The notes below the pieces were generated by a model. It did not search any database, was not told the origin of the DNA, and worked only from the letters and a program-made list of their open reading frames with translations. A stretch of DNA of 64,000 nt from positions 248,001 to 312,000 of the forward strand of contig JAWKNW010000001.1 in NCBI GenBank assembly GCA_041391505.1, in the 5' to 3' direction. Source of the stretch: Rhodothermales bacterium. GTDB lineage: Bacteria > Bacteroidota > Rhodothermia > Rhodothermales > JAHQVL01. Below, piece after piece: positions 14,453 to 23,010 of the stretch. The position numbers and the translations under genes were made by a program. Position 1 is the first letter of the stretch. Every line of letters starts with the position of its first letter.

Positions 14453-16468
14453 ATGAGACTACCCTTCTGGCTCCTCGTGACGTCGATCCTGCTCGTCAAC
14501 ACGGCCGACGTCGACGCCCAATCCTGCGTGCTGCCGCGCAACTGCGGAGCGGGCGCCGTGTGCGTGGCCGGCGGCGTATGCCGGCCTGTGCGGGAAGCCC
14601 TCGGCCAGGATGGAGACCGCCTGTTCTGGGTGGATGGCGCGGCCGGCGACGACCGATCCGCCGGCACCGAGGCGGCCCCCTGGGCCACGATCGGCCGCAG
14701 CATGCAGCCGGGCGTCCTCCGGCCGGGCGACGCCGTGATCGTCCGCGAAGGCCGCTACCACGAGGCCATCGTTCCGCCGGCTGGAGGGCTCCCGGGCCGC
14801 CCCATCCGCCTCCTCGCCTTCCCCGGCGACAGCGTCATCGTTTCGGGCGCGATGCCGCTGAACGGGTCCTGGCTGCGCGAGGGCGGCGACTGGGTCCTGC
14901 CCTGGCCGTTTCCTCCGCTATGGACCCGCCGGGTCCACGACGGCGTGCCGCAGGACGACGACGCGCGCCGGCGCGATGTCATCATCCTCAACGGCCAGAT
15001 GCTCAAACCGGTCTACCGCCGCGAAGACCTCTACGAATCCGCCTTCTACCTCGAGGGCTCGCCCGACGCGCCGTCGCGACTCTTCGTGCGTCTGCCCGCC
15101 AGCATCGACGCGAACCGGCAACGCTGGGAAACGAGCCGGCTCCCCCACCTCTTCCGGACGTCCGACAACGAAACGAGCTGCCTGAGCGGCACGCAGCGAA
15201 GCTACTTCCACCTGATCGGACTCACCTTCGAGCACGTGGCCAACGAAGGCCAGCAGGGAGCGGTTTGCATTGGCGGCGAGGGCTCGCTGCTGGAGGACGT
15301 GACGGTGCGCTGGACCAATGGCGCCGGCTTCCTGATATCCGGAGCCGGCCAGACCGTGCGCGGCGCGGCGGCCTGGTATAACGGGATGACCGGCATCCGG
15401 GGGGAACGGTGCGACCGGTGTCTGCTGGAGCACAGCCTGTCCCGGCGCAACAACTGGAAAGGGTATGCCCCGTTCTGGGAGTCCGGTGGCGGAAAATGGC
15501 TCTACACGACGCGCTCGGTATTTAGATACCTCGAGTTCTCGGAGAACGAGGGGCCCGGTCTCTGGCTCGATGCCTACAACACCGGCAACACGGTGGAATC
15601 CAGTCGATTCCACGGCAACTACGGCGTCAACCTCTTTATCGAACTCCAGAGCAACGACAACGTGGTGCGCAACAACGTGATGACCGGGGCGCGCTATGCG
15701 CGGCCTTCCTTCTTCGGGTACGGACTCCTCATTCATGCGAGCGACCGCAACCTGGTGCTGCACAACACGATGATGGCGAACGAAGGGGGCGGCATGCGCA
15801 TTCGCGCAGACAGCCGCGGCGCGGCGGTCGAGAATCGATACGACAACAACCTCTTCATCGCCAACCTCAGGTTCCAGGGGCTGACGGGGCGCGATCTCGC
15901 TTTCGAAAACCACCGGACGCTCGAAGCCGCCCGATCCAATCAGGGCGACGGCAATGTGTTCTGGCGCCGGCGGTACGCCACGAGTTCGTACCAGACCTTC
16001 TACCTGCGCCTGCTCAACGCCTCGGGAAGCGACATCCTGAGCACCTCCGATCTCGCCGCCTGGCAGCTGCGTCTTCAAACCGACCTCCACTCCTGGTCGT
16101 TGTCGCCCGACGCCGCACACGGACTGGACACGACCGATACGCTGGCGGGCTGGCGGATGCGCGAGGCCTCGATCCTCCGTGGCACAGCACACCCCCTCGC
16201 CCGGGTGGAGACCGACATCGACGGCGAGGCGCGGCCGGCGGACGGGGCCGACCCGGGCGCCGACCAGTACGGAGGCCCGGGCCCCCGCTTGATCGCCCCG
16301 GGCGACGCCTCGGCCGATGGCCGGCTCACCGCGTACGACGCCTCGCTCATCCTTCGGAGTCTGCGGGGCATCGCCACGGGCCCGGGCGCGTACGATGCGA
16401 CGGGAGACGGCCGCGTGGATGCCGGCGATGTCGTCTATCTTCTCAAACGCATTGCCGCCGGCCACTGA
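14453..16468 (+). CDS. Secreted right-handed beta-helix protein with C-terminal dockerin
   Basis: 671 residues with a signal peptide (1-22) and a short Cys-rich stretch (CVLPRNCGAGAVCVAGGVC). A DUF1565-like start (DDRSAGTEAAPWATIGRS) leads into a long parallel beta-helix with Asn-rich coils (about 230-480, for example GNTVESSRFHGNYG, NDNVVRNNVMTG). Such folds are common in polysaccharide lyases, but I cannot identify catalytic residues. The C-terminal about 55 residues are a dockerin with two calcium loops (DASADGRLTAYDASLILR, DATGDGRVDAGDVVYLL). It has no T9SS tail, unlike the upstream cohesin protein, so surface attachment may depend on cohesin binding (inference). Its stop is 5 bp from that of the convergent acyl-CoA dehydrogenase. 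Confidence 0.82.
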   Translation: MRLPFWLLVTSILLVNTADVDAQSCVLPRNCGAGAVCVAGGVCRPVREALGQDGDRLFWVDGAAGDDRSAGTEAAPWATIGRSMQPGVLRPGDAVIVREGRYHEAIVPPAGGLPGRPIRLLAFPGDSVIVSGAMPLNGSWLREGGDWVLPWPFPPLWTRRVHDGVPQDDDARRRDVIILNGQMLKPVYRREDLYESAFYLEGSPDAPSRLFVRLPASIDANRQRWETSRLPHLFRTSDNETSCLSGTQRSYFHLIGLTFEHVANEGQQGAVCIGGEGSLLEDVTVRWTNGAGFLISGAGQTVRGAAAWYNGMTGIRGERCDRCLLEHSLSRRNNWKGYAPFWESGGGKWLYTTRSVFRYLEFSENEGPGLWLDAYNTGNTVESSRFHGNYGVNLFIELQSNDNVVRNNVMTGARYARPSFFGYGLLIHASDRNLVLHNTMMANEGGGMRIRADSRGAAVENRYDNNLFIANLRFQGLTGRDLAFENHRTLEAARSNQGDGNVFWRRRYATSSYQTFYLRLLNASGSDILSTSDLAAWQLRLQTDLHSWSLSPDAAHGLDTTDTLAGWRMREASILRGTAHPLARVETDIDGEARPADGADPGADQYGGPGPRLIAPGDASADGRLTAYDASLILRSLRGIATGPGAYDATGDGRVDAGDVVYLLKRIAAGH

Positions 16469-16473
16469 ACCGC

Positions 16474-17637
16474 TCAGCGCAGGCCGCTGACATGCCGCGC
16501 GATGACCAGCCGCTGGATCTCGCTCGTGCCTTCATAGATCTCCGTGATCTTGGCGTCCCGGAAATACCGTTCGAGCGGCAGTTCCTTGCTGTATCCGATG
16601 CCGCCGTGAATCTGGATGGCCTGGGTCGTCACCCACATCGCCGTTTCGCTCGCGTATAGCTTCGCCATGCTGGCTTCGAGGGTGTACCGACCGCCGTGGC
16701 GGAGCGCGTGCATCTTCGCGAGCGCGGCCTGATAGATCAGCAGCCGGCTCGCCTCGATGCGGACCTTCATGTCCGCCATCTTCTGCTGGATCATCTCGAA
16801 CTGGCCGATCTTCTGGCCAAAGGCCTCCCGCTCGCCGGCGTACGCGACGGCCGCCTCGAACGCCGCCTCGGCGATGCCCAGCGCCTGGGCCGCGATGCCG
16901 ATACGACCGGTGTCCAGAACCTGCATCGCGATCTTGAAGCCTTCGCCTTCCTGACCGATCCGGTTTTCGACGGGGCATTCGTAGTTATCGAAGTGAATTT
17001 CGCTCGTCACACTGGCGCGAATGCCCATTTTGTGTTCCGGCTTGCCCCGATGAAAACCCGCCCGGTCGGTGTCGATGATGAACGCCGTAATGCCCTTGTA
17101 CCCCTTGTCGGGGTCCGTCATCGTAAACAACAGAATCGTATCCGCCACGGGTCCCGAGCTGACCCACGACTTGTTTCCGTTGATTACGTAGTGGGTGCCC
17201 GCGGCATTCAGGACCGCCCGGCTCCGCATCTGGCTGGCATCGCTGCCGCTGGACGGCTCGGTGAGGCTGTAGGCGCCGATGCGTTCACCGCTAGCGACCG
17301 GTTTCAGGTATTTCTGCTTCTGCTCCTCCGTGCCGGCCTGCAGCAGGGTGTGGCCAAACAGGGAGTTGTTGACCGACATGATGGTGCCGTGGCTGGCGTC
17401 GGCCTTGCTGATTTCGGTCAGCGCGAGCACATAGGCCAGCGTATCCATGCCGGCGCCGCCATAGGCTTCCGGGATTTCGATCCCCATGAATCCATACCGC
17501 CCCAGTTCCTTGATCGTCTCCATGGGAAACGTGGCCGTCTCGTCATGATGGGCCGCGATCGGAGCGATGGCTTGCTCGGCAAACTCACGCGCGGTTTGCT
17601 GGATGAGCCGATGATCCTCGGTGATGAAGTCGAACAT
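16474..17637 (-). CDS. Acyl-CoA dehydrogenase (short-chain type)
   Basis: 387 residues from ATG 17637, preceded by GGAGG at proper spacing. The FAD enzyme introduces the first double bond in fatty acyl-CoA oxidation. Typical signatures are PEAYGGAGMDTLAYVLALTE, the AYSLTEPSSGSDAS flavin-binding block, and IYEGTSEIQRL near the C-terminus with the catalytic Glu (about 369). The latter motif is characteristic of butyryl/short-chain members. A single gene, with a 13-bp palindrome just downstream of a TATACT -10 element at its promoter. The fadI-fadJ operon 5 kb away supplies later beta-oxidation steps. Confidence 0.93.
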   Translation of the reverse strand: MFDFITEDHRLIQQTAREFAEQAIAPIAAHHDETATFPMETIKELGRYGFMGIEIPEAYGGAGMDTLAYVLALTEISKADASHGTIMSVNNSLFGHTLLQAGTEEQKQKYLKPVASGERIGAYSLTEPSSGSDASQMRSRAVLNAAGTHYVINGNKSWVSSGPVADTILLFTMTDPDKGYKGITAFIIDTDRAGFHRGKPEHKMGIRASVTSEIHFDNYECPVENRIGQEGEGFKIAMQVLDTGRIGIAAQALGIAEAAFEAAVAYAGEREAFGQKIGQFEMIQQKMADMKVRIEASRLLIYQAALAKMHALRHGGRYTLEASMAKLYASETAMWVTTQAIQIHGGIGYSKELPLERYFRDAKITEIYEGTSEIQRLVIARHVSGLR

Positions 17638-17668
17638 ACAAACTGCCTCCGGCCGTCTTGCCAAACGA

Positions 17669-17690
17669 TTAACAGTGTTAACCTAGTATA
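17669..17690 (-). promoter_or_regulatory. Promoter -10 and palindromic operator for acyl-CoA dehydrogenase
   Basis: On the minus strand TATACT (17690-17685) resembles a -10 box. TTAACA-G-TGTTAA (17669-17681) is a perfect 6+1+6 palindrome starting a few bases downstream, over the expected transcription start. This position suits a repressor such as a TetR- or GntR-type fatty-acid regulator; no such regulator is encoded nearby. Confidence 0.5.
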
Positions 17691-17794
17691 CAATCGAAAA
17701 GCCTGTATGACCATTATCGAACGCGTGAAGATCAGGAAAAGCGCTTTTGTTTCGTGAGGGCGCCGCGGGTGGCGTCGCCGGACGGCGCGGCAAA

Positions 17795-17823
17795 TTGACT
17801 TGACCCATGGGGCGCGCTATACT
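17795..17823 (+). promoter_or_regulatory. Sigma70-type promoter of the polyol ABC operon
   Basis: TTGACT (17795-17800), a 17-bp spacer, then TATACT (17818-17823). The start of transcription would be near 17830, giving a leader of about 25 nt before ATG 17856. Confidence 0.7.
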
Positions 17824-17855
17824 CACCCCATCCGTCTCCGCTTCCCTGCATCCCT

Positions 17856-19175
17856 ATGCCAGCGTCACGTTCCTTCGGCCTCGCCGGCCTGGTCCTCCTC
17901 GCGCTCCTCACCCTCGCCGGCTGCGCCGACACCCCCTCGCTGACGATTGCGACGGTCAATAACGCCGACATGATCATCATGCAGCGCCTGTCGCCGGCGT
18001 TCGAGGAGGCGACCGGCATACGCATCAACTGGGTCGTGCTCGAAGAAAACATACTCCGCCAGCGCGTGACCACGGACATCGCCACGGGAGGCGGGCAGTT
18101 CGACATCGTCACCATCGGATCCTACGAGACACCCCTCTGGGCGCGACAGGGCTGGCTGACGCCGCTCAACGATCTCGGCGAATCCTACGCGTACGAGGAT
18201 CTCCTGCCTTCCGTACGGCAAAGCCTGTCCCTCGGCGACTCCCTCTTTGCCGTCCCCTTTTACGCCGAAAGCTCGTTCACCTACTACCGCACGGACCTGT
18301 TCGCGCAGGCCGGCATCGCGATGCCCGACGCGCCGACCTACGAGCAGATCGCATCCTACGCACAACGGCTTCATGACCCGGCGAACAGCCAGTACGGGAT
18401 TTGCCTTCGCGGGAAACCGGGCTGGGGCGAAAACATGGCGTACTTCAACACCGTGCTGAATACGTTTGGCGGCCGCTGGTTCGACATGAACTGGATGCCG
18501 CAACTGACGTCCCCCGAATGGCATACGGCTCTGCAGTTCTACGTCGACCTGTTGACCCGATACGGCCCTCCCGGCGCTGCATCGAATGGCCACAACGAAA
18601 ACAGGGCGCTCTTCGCCTCCGGCAACTGCGCGATGTGGATCGACGCGACGGCCGCCGCCGGCCACCTGTACAACCCGAGCGACAGCAAGGTGTACGACAA
18701 GATCGGCTTCACCCGTGCGCCCGTTGCGGTAACGGAAAACGGTTCGAGCTGGGTGTGGGTCTGGGCGCTCGCCATTCCCGCCACGAGCCGGCATGCGGAC
18801 GCCGCCCGGCAATTCGTCGCCTGGGCGACGTCGGCCGCGTACATCCGCATGGTCGGCGAAAAAGAGGGGTGGACGGTGGCTCCCCCGGGTACACGCCGTT
18901 CGACCTACGCCAATCCGGACTACCGGGCGGCCGCTCCCTTTGCATCGTTCACGGAAGCGGCCATCCTGTCGGTGGATCCTGCCCACCCCACACGCGACCC
19001 GGTGCCGTATACCGGCATTCAATATGTCGCCATCCCCGAGTTCCAGGGGCTGGGCACGGAGATCGGCCAGATCGTCGCCGGCGCCCTGGCAGGACGCCAG
19101 AGCGTCGACGAGGCGCTGGAGCGCGCGCAGGCCGTCGCCGTCCGCACCATGCAGGACGCCGGCTACCTGCGCTAG
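17856..19175 (+). CDS. ABC sugar/polyol-binding lipoprotein (family 1 solute-binding)
   Basis: 439 residues with a lipoprotein signal (lipobox LAGC, Cys23), so it is membrane-anchored. The fold resembles mannitol/sorbitol-binding proteins (SmoE/MtlE type): FEEATGIRINWVVLEE near the N-terminus, GGGQFDIVTIGSYE, and a long aromatic-rich region WVWVWALAIP. It is the first gene of a same-strand cluster with two permeases and two dehydrogenases, behind a strong promoter at 17795. The dehydrogenases suggest import and oxidation of a sugar alcohol; the exact substrate is inference. Confidence 0.88.
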   Translation: MPASRSFGLAGLVLLALLTLAGCADTPSLTIATVNNADMIIMQRLSPAFEEATGIRINWVVLEENILRQRVTTDIATGGGQFDIVTIGSYETPLWARQGWLTPLNDLGESYAYEDLLPSVRQSLSLGDSLFAVPFYAESSFTYYRTDLFAQAGIAMPDAPTYEQIASYAQRLHDPANSQYGICLRGKPGWGENMAYFNTVLNTFGGRWFDMNWMPQLTSPEWHTALQFYVDLLTRYGPPGAASNGHNENRALFASGNCAMWIDATAAAGHLYNPSDSKVYDKIGFTRAPVAVTENGSSWVWVWALAIPATSRHADAARQFVAWATSAAYIRMVGEKEGWTVAPPGTRRSTYANPDYRAAAPFASFTEAAILSVDPAHPTRDPVPYTGIQYVAIPEFQGLGTEIGQIVAGALAGRQSVDEALERAQAVAVRTMQDAGYLR

Positions 19176-19191
19176 CGGAAACGAGCCGACG

Positions 19192-20094
19192 ATGGATGCA
19201 CGCGCTCAACGGGACGGAACGGACGATGCACGGTCGACACGCCGTATCGGTCGACTCCTGCTTGCGCCGGCTACCGGGGCGCTCGCCGTGTGGATGCTGG
19301 TCCCGCTCGCGATGACGCTCTGGTTCTCGTTCCAGCGCTACAACCTCCTGAACCCGCAATCCCGCGGCCCCGCCGGCTGGTCCAACTACGCCGCCCTCCT
19401 CGGCGAAGCGACGCTGTGGACCGCCCTCCTCAATACGATCGCCCTTGTGGGCGGCGTCCTGGTGCTTTCGGTGATCGGGGGGCTCGTGGTTGCCGCGATT
19501 TTCGACGAGCCTTTTCCAGGCCGGCGCGCGGCCCGGCTCCTGGTCATCGCGCCGTTTTTCGTTATGCCCACGGTGAGCGCGCTCGTCTGGAAGAATCTGC
19601 TGCTGCACCCGGTCAACGGACTTCTCGCCGCCGCATTGCATGGCTTCGGGCTGCCGGCAATCGATGCGTTTACGGACTGGCCCATGAGCTCCATCGTGCT
19701 CATCGTGGCCTGGCAATGGACCCCGTTCGCGGCGCTGATCTTCATGACCTCCATGCAGTCGATCGATCCCTCGATCGGCGAAGCGGCCGCCCTCGACGGG
19801 GCCGGCTGGCATACCCGGTTCTTCCATCTCGTGCTGCCGCATCTGGGGCGCGCGATCGGCGTCGTGGTTATGATCGAGTCCATTTTTCTCCTGTCCACGT
19901 TCGCGGAGATCCTCGTCACCACCAGCGGCGGGCCCGGGCTGGCGACCACCAATCTGGCCTACCTCATCTACCTCAAGGCGCTGCTGCAGTACGACGTTGG
20001 CTACGCCTCCGCCGGCGGCGTCATCGCGATCCTCCTGGCCAACGCCGTCGCGGTCTTTTTCATGCGCACCGTTTCCCGATCCCTGGCAGCCTGA
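19192..20094 (+). CDS. ABC sugar/polyol permease, first subunit
   Basis: 300 residues starting at ATG 19192, 16 bp after the binding protein; a longer upstream frame overlaps that gene and is rejected. Six predicted membrane helices, with the binding-protein-dependent transport motif EAAALDGAGWHTRFFHLVLP that contacts the ATPase. It resembles SmoF/MalF-type permeases. It would pair with the next gene to form the channel. Confidence 0.9.
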   Translation: MDARAQRDGTDDARSTRRIGRLLLAPATGALAVWMLVPLAMTLWFSFQRYNLLNPQSRGPAGWSNYAALLGEATLWTALLNTIALVGGVLVLSVIGGLVVAAIFDEPFPGRRAARLLVIAPFFVMPTVSALVWKNLLLHPVNGLLAAALHGFGLPAIDAFTDWPMSSIVLIVAWQWTPFAALIFMTSMQSIDPSIGEAAALDGAGWHTRFFHLVLPHLGRAIGVVVMIESIFLLSTFAEILVTTSGGPGLATTNLAYLIYLKALLQYDVGYASAGGVIAILLANAVAVFFMRTVSRSLAA

Positions 20095-20096
20095 CG

Positions 20097-20915
20097 ATGC
20101 AATCCACTCCCCGCACCCGAACCCTCCTGGCGGTCCTGGGCTGGACGCTGGCCGGCCTGTTCTTCCTGCCCATAGGTTGGATGATGATCGCGAGTTTCAA
20201 GACGGAGGTCGATGCCATCGGCGCGCCGACCCTCCTGTTTGCGCCCACGCTGGAGAACTATGCGGCCGTCCATCAGCGCGCCAACTACCTGCTTTCGGCC
20301 ACGAACAGCCTGTCGCTCTCGCTGGGAGGGACGCTCCTTGGCCTGGTTCTGGCGGTGCCGGCCGCGTACAGCCTGGCGTTTCTGCGCACCAAGCGGGCGC
20401 AGTCCATACTCGTCTGGATGTTATCCACCAAAATGTTGCCGTCCGCCGGCGTGCTGGTGCCGATGTACCTGATCTTCACGCGCGCCCGGCTGCTCGACAC
20501 CCACCTCGGGATGATCGTCCTCTATGCGCTCCTGAATGCGCCGGTGTTGATCTGGCTGCTCTACAGCTTTTTCCGGGAAATCCCGGGCGAGATATTGGAT
20601 GCGAGCCGCATCGACGGCGCTTCGGCCTTCGATGAATTGCGGCATATCCTGATGCCGCTCACCCTGCCCGGGATCGTCTCAGCGGCGCTGCTCTCCGTCA
20701 TCCTCTGCTGGAACGAAGCCTTCTGGAGCCTCAACCTGACGACCACCCGCGCGGCGCCGCTCACGGTGTTCATTGCGTCGTTCTCGGCGCCGGAAGGTCT
20801 CTTCTGGGCCAAGCTGTCCGCCGCCTCCACGATGGCCATCGCGCCGATCCTGCTCCTCGGCTGGCTCAGCCAGAAACACCTCGTGCGCGGGCTCACCTTC
20901 GGCGCCGTGAAGTAG
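20097..20915 (+). CDS. ABC sugar/polyol permease, second subunit
   Basis: 272 residues, ATG 20097, only 2 bp after the first permease, so probably translationally coupled. Six membrane helices, and the ATPase-contact loop ILDASRIDGASAFDELRHILMP. MalG/SmoG type. The cluster has no ATP-binding subunit; a shared MsiK-like ATPase elsewhere is the usual solution in such systems. Confidence 0.9.
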   Translation: MQSTPRTRTLLAVLGWTLAGLFFLPIGWMMIASFKTEVDAIGAPTLLFAPTLENYAAVHQRANYLLSATNSLSLSLGGTLLGLVLAVPAAYSLAFLRTKRAQSILVWMLSTKMLPSAGVLVPMYLIFTRARLLDTHLGMIVLYALLNAPVLIWLLYSFFREIPGEILDASRIDGASAFDELRHILMPLTLPGIVSAALLSVILCWNEAFWSLNLTTTRAAPLTVFIASFSAPEGLFWAKLSAASTMAIAPILLLGWLSQKHLVRGLTFGAVK

Positions 20916-20975
20916 AACCTCCCTATCCCCCGTCAGCACGCTGCCCGGCAGCATCAACGCATCCCCGCATTCGCC

Positions 20976-21992
20976 TTGGAAGCCATCGTTTTTCCCGCCG
21001 CCTTCGAAAGCAGGTTCTCGCATGTGGATGACCCCGTCTGCGGTCCCGACGAAGTCATGATCTCCATCGAGGCGTCGGGCATCTGCGGCACCGACCTGCA
21101 CATTTACCGTAACGAGTATCTGTCCGGATTCCCCTTGATTCCTGGACATGAATTCGGGGGCATCGTCGAGGCGGTGGGGTCTGCGGTACAGACCGGTATC
21201 CGTGCCGGGGACCGCGTGGCCGTCGACCCGAACCTGTACTGCGGATACTGCGATTTTTGCCGGAAAGAGCAGTCGAATCATTGCGCCAACTGGCAGGGCA
21301 TCGGCATCACGCGCGCCGGCGGTTTCGCGCAGCGCGCGGCCGTGCCGGCACGTGCGTGTTACGCCGTCCCCTCGTCGTTCACCGCCCGACAACTCGCTTT
21401 TATCGAACCGCTCGCGTGCGTCTGCTACGGGATGTCGCGCCTGCCGGTACGCCCCGCCGACCGCATCCTGCTCTTCGGCGGTGGGCCGATCGGCCTGCTG
21501 CTCGTACAGGCCCTGCGCCACGCCGGCGCAAGCCAGATCACGGTCGTGGATAAGCAGCCTGACCGCCTCAGGCTGGCGGAGCAGCTGGGTGCCACCTCGG
21601 TCCGCCCCGCCGGCAGCGGGTTGGATACGGCACTGCGGCAACTCGCGCCCGGCGGATTCGATATCGTGGTGGATGCGACCGGCGTGCCGGCCGTCATCGA
21701 GCGCGGCTTCGCCTACCTGCGCCCCCGGGGACGGTACCTCATGTTCGGCGTGGCCCCGAAGGACGCCTCGATCCGGGTGACGCCCTTCGACATCTTCAAG
21801 AACGACTGGCAGATCATCGGCAGTTTCGCCCTCTGCTACACGTTCCAGCAGGCCATCGCCTGGCTGGAGACCGGCGTCATCGATGTCGAGCCGCTCGTGA
21901 GCCATACCGCCCCGCTGCGCGACTTCCCTTCGCTATTCGACGCGTTCAGCCGAGGAGAAACGATGAAGGTGCATCTCCTCCCCAATGCCTGA
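20976..21992 (+). CDS. Zinc-dependent medium-chain alcohol/polyol dehydrogenase
   Basis: 338 residues starting at TTG 20976 (MEAIVFPAAFESRF), 60 bp after the permease. The GroES-like N-terminal domain has the catalytic zinc Cys (GICGTD) and His-Glu (PGHEFGG). The intact structural zinc loop follows the C-x2-C-x2-C-x7-C spacing (CGYCDFCRKEQSNHC). The Rossmann fold has GGGPIGLLLVQALRHAGA. The family includes sorbitol, arabinitol and threonine dehydrogenases; the neighbouring polyol-type importer favours a sugar alcohol substrate. Contrast with the next gene, which has lost the structural zinc site. Confidence 0.9.
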   Translation: MEAIVFPAAFESRFSHVDDPVCGPDEVMISIEASGICGTDLHIYRNEYLSGFPLIPGHEFGGIVEAVGSAVQTGIRAGDRVAVDPNLYCGYCDFCRKEQSNHCANWQGIGITRAGGFAQRAAVPARACYAVPSSFTARQLAFIEPLACVCYGMSRLPVRPADRILLFGGGPIGLLLVQALRHAGASQITVVDKQPDRLRLAEQLGATSVRPAGSGLDTALRQLAPGGFDIVVDATGVPAVIERGFAYLRPRGRYLMFGVAPKDASIRVTPFDIFKNDWQIIGSFALCYTFQQAIAWLETGVIDVEPLVSHTAPLRDFPSLFDAFSRGETMKVHLLPNA

Positions 21993-22025
21993 CGTAGCGT
22001 GCTCGAACGACAACCGACTCCCATC

Positions 22026-23003
22026 ATGATCCGCGCCCTCATCCCCGAACCGCATCGCATCCAGCTGGTCAAGCAAGACATCCCCAGGCCGGCAGCCGGC
22101 GAAGCCCTGCTTCGCATCCGCGCGGTGGGCATCTGCGGTTCCGACCTCCACACGTTCGAAGGAAAACATCCGTACGTAACCTACCCGGTGTGGCCCGGCC
22201 ACGAAGTCTGCGGCGAAGTCGTCGATGTCGGCCGGCACACCCCGGGCACGTTATTGGGTCGAAAAGTCGTCATCGAGCCTTCCCTGCCGGCAGGCAGGAT
22301 GCCTCGGTTCGAGCCGGGTCGCTACAACATCGCGTCCGACCTCAAGGTCATGGGCTTTCAGGCGCCCGGCGCCATGGCGGAGTACTTCACCTTGCCGGTC
22401 GATCGCCTCCATCCCGTTCCCGACACCTTTTCCGATGCCATGGCCGCCTGTGTCGAACCCGCCTCGGTGGCGGTCCACGGCGTACGGCGCGCGGGGAACG
22501 TGGCCGGCCTGGACATCGGCGTCGTGGGCGGCGGCACGATCGGCATGCTGACCGCGATGGTGGCCACGGCGTACGGCGCCGGCAGCGTTCGCCTGATCGA
22601 ACCCGACGCGGAGCGGCGCACCCTGGCGGCTTCCATGGGGTTGAGCGCCATCGAAGCCGCCGAGATGCATGCGTTCGATGTCGTGTTCGAATGCGTCGGA
22701 CTCGAAGCAGCGCTCCGCGCCTCGCTCCTCGCCTGCCGAAAAGGGGCGCGACTCGTGGTGCTGGGGGTATTCGGGGCCGAAGCGTCCGTGCCGTTCGGGT
22801 TTGTCCAGGATTGGGAGTTGGACGTCAAGGGGTCGTTGATGTACACGGGAGACGATTTTCGCGAAGCGATTCGTCTGCTCGAAAACGGCCGCTTCGTCAT
22901 CGAGCGCCTGGTGACGCATCGATTCCCGCTGGCGCAGGTCGATCTGGCCTTCGATACGGCGCTCAAGCGCAGCGGCGTATTGAAAGTGCTGCTGGAAGTG
23001 TGA
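22026..23003 (+). CDS. Medium-chain dehydrogenase lacking the structural zinc cysteines
   Basis: 325 residues from ATG 22026; a GTG at 21999 would add nine residues. Catalytic zinc ligands are present (Cys37 in GICGSD, His59-Glu60 in PGHEVCG), and the nucleotide fold has VGGGTIGMLTAMVA. In the loop that normally holds C-x2-C-x2-C-x7-C, the four positions are Ala89, Met92, Phe95 and Ala103, with the spacing exactly kept. It is therefore probably an active one-zinc enzyme stabilised by hydrophobic packing, in the manner of some sorbitol dehydrogenases. It is the last gene of the ABC/dehydrogenase cluster and ends 7 bp from the convergent fadJ. Confidence 0.85.
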   Translation: MIRALIPEPHRIQLVKQDIPRPAAGEALLRIRAVGICGSDLHTFEGKHPYVTYPVWPGHEVCGEVVDVGRHTPGTLLGRKVVIEPSLPAGRMPRFEPGRYNIASDLKVMGFQAPGAMAEYFTLPVDRLHPVPDTFSDAMAACVEPASVAVHGVRRAGNVAGLDIGVVGGGTIGMLTAMVATAYGAGSVRLIEPDAERRTLAASMGLSAIEAAEMHAFDVVFECVGLEAALRASLLACRKGARLVVLGVFGAEASVPFGFVQDWELDVKGSLMYTGDDFREAIRLLENGRFVIERLVTHRFPLAQVDLAFDTALKRSGVLKVLLEV

Positions 23004-23010
23004 CGCCGGC

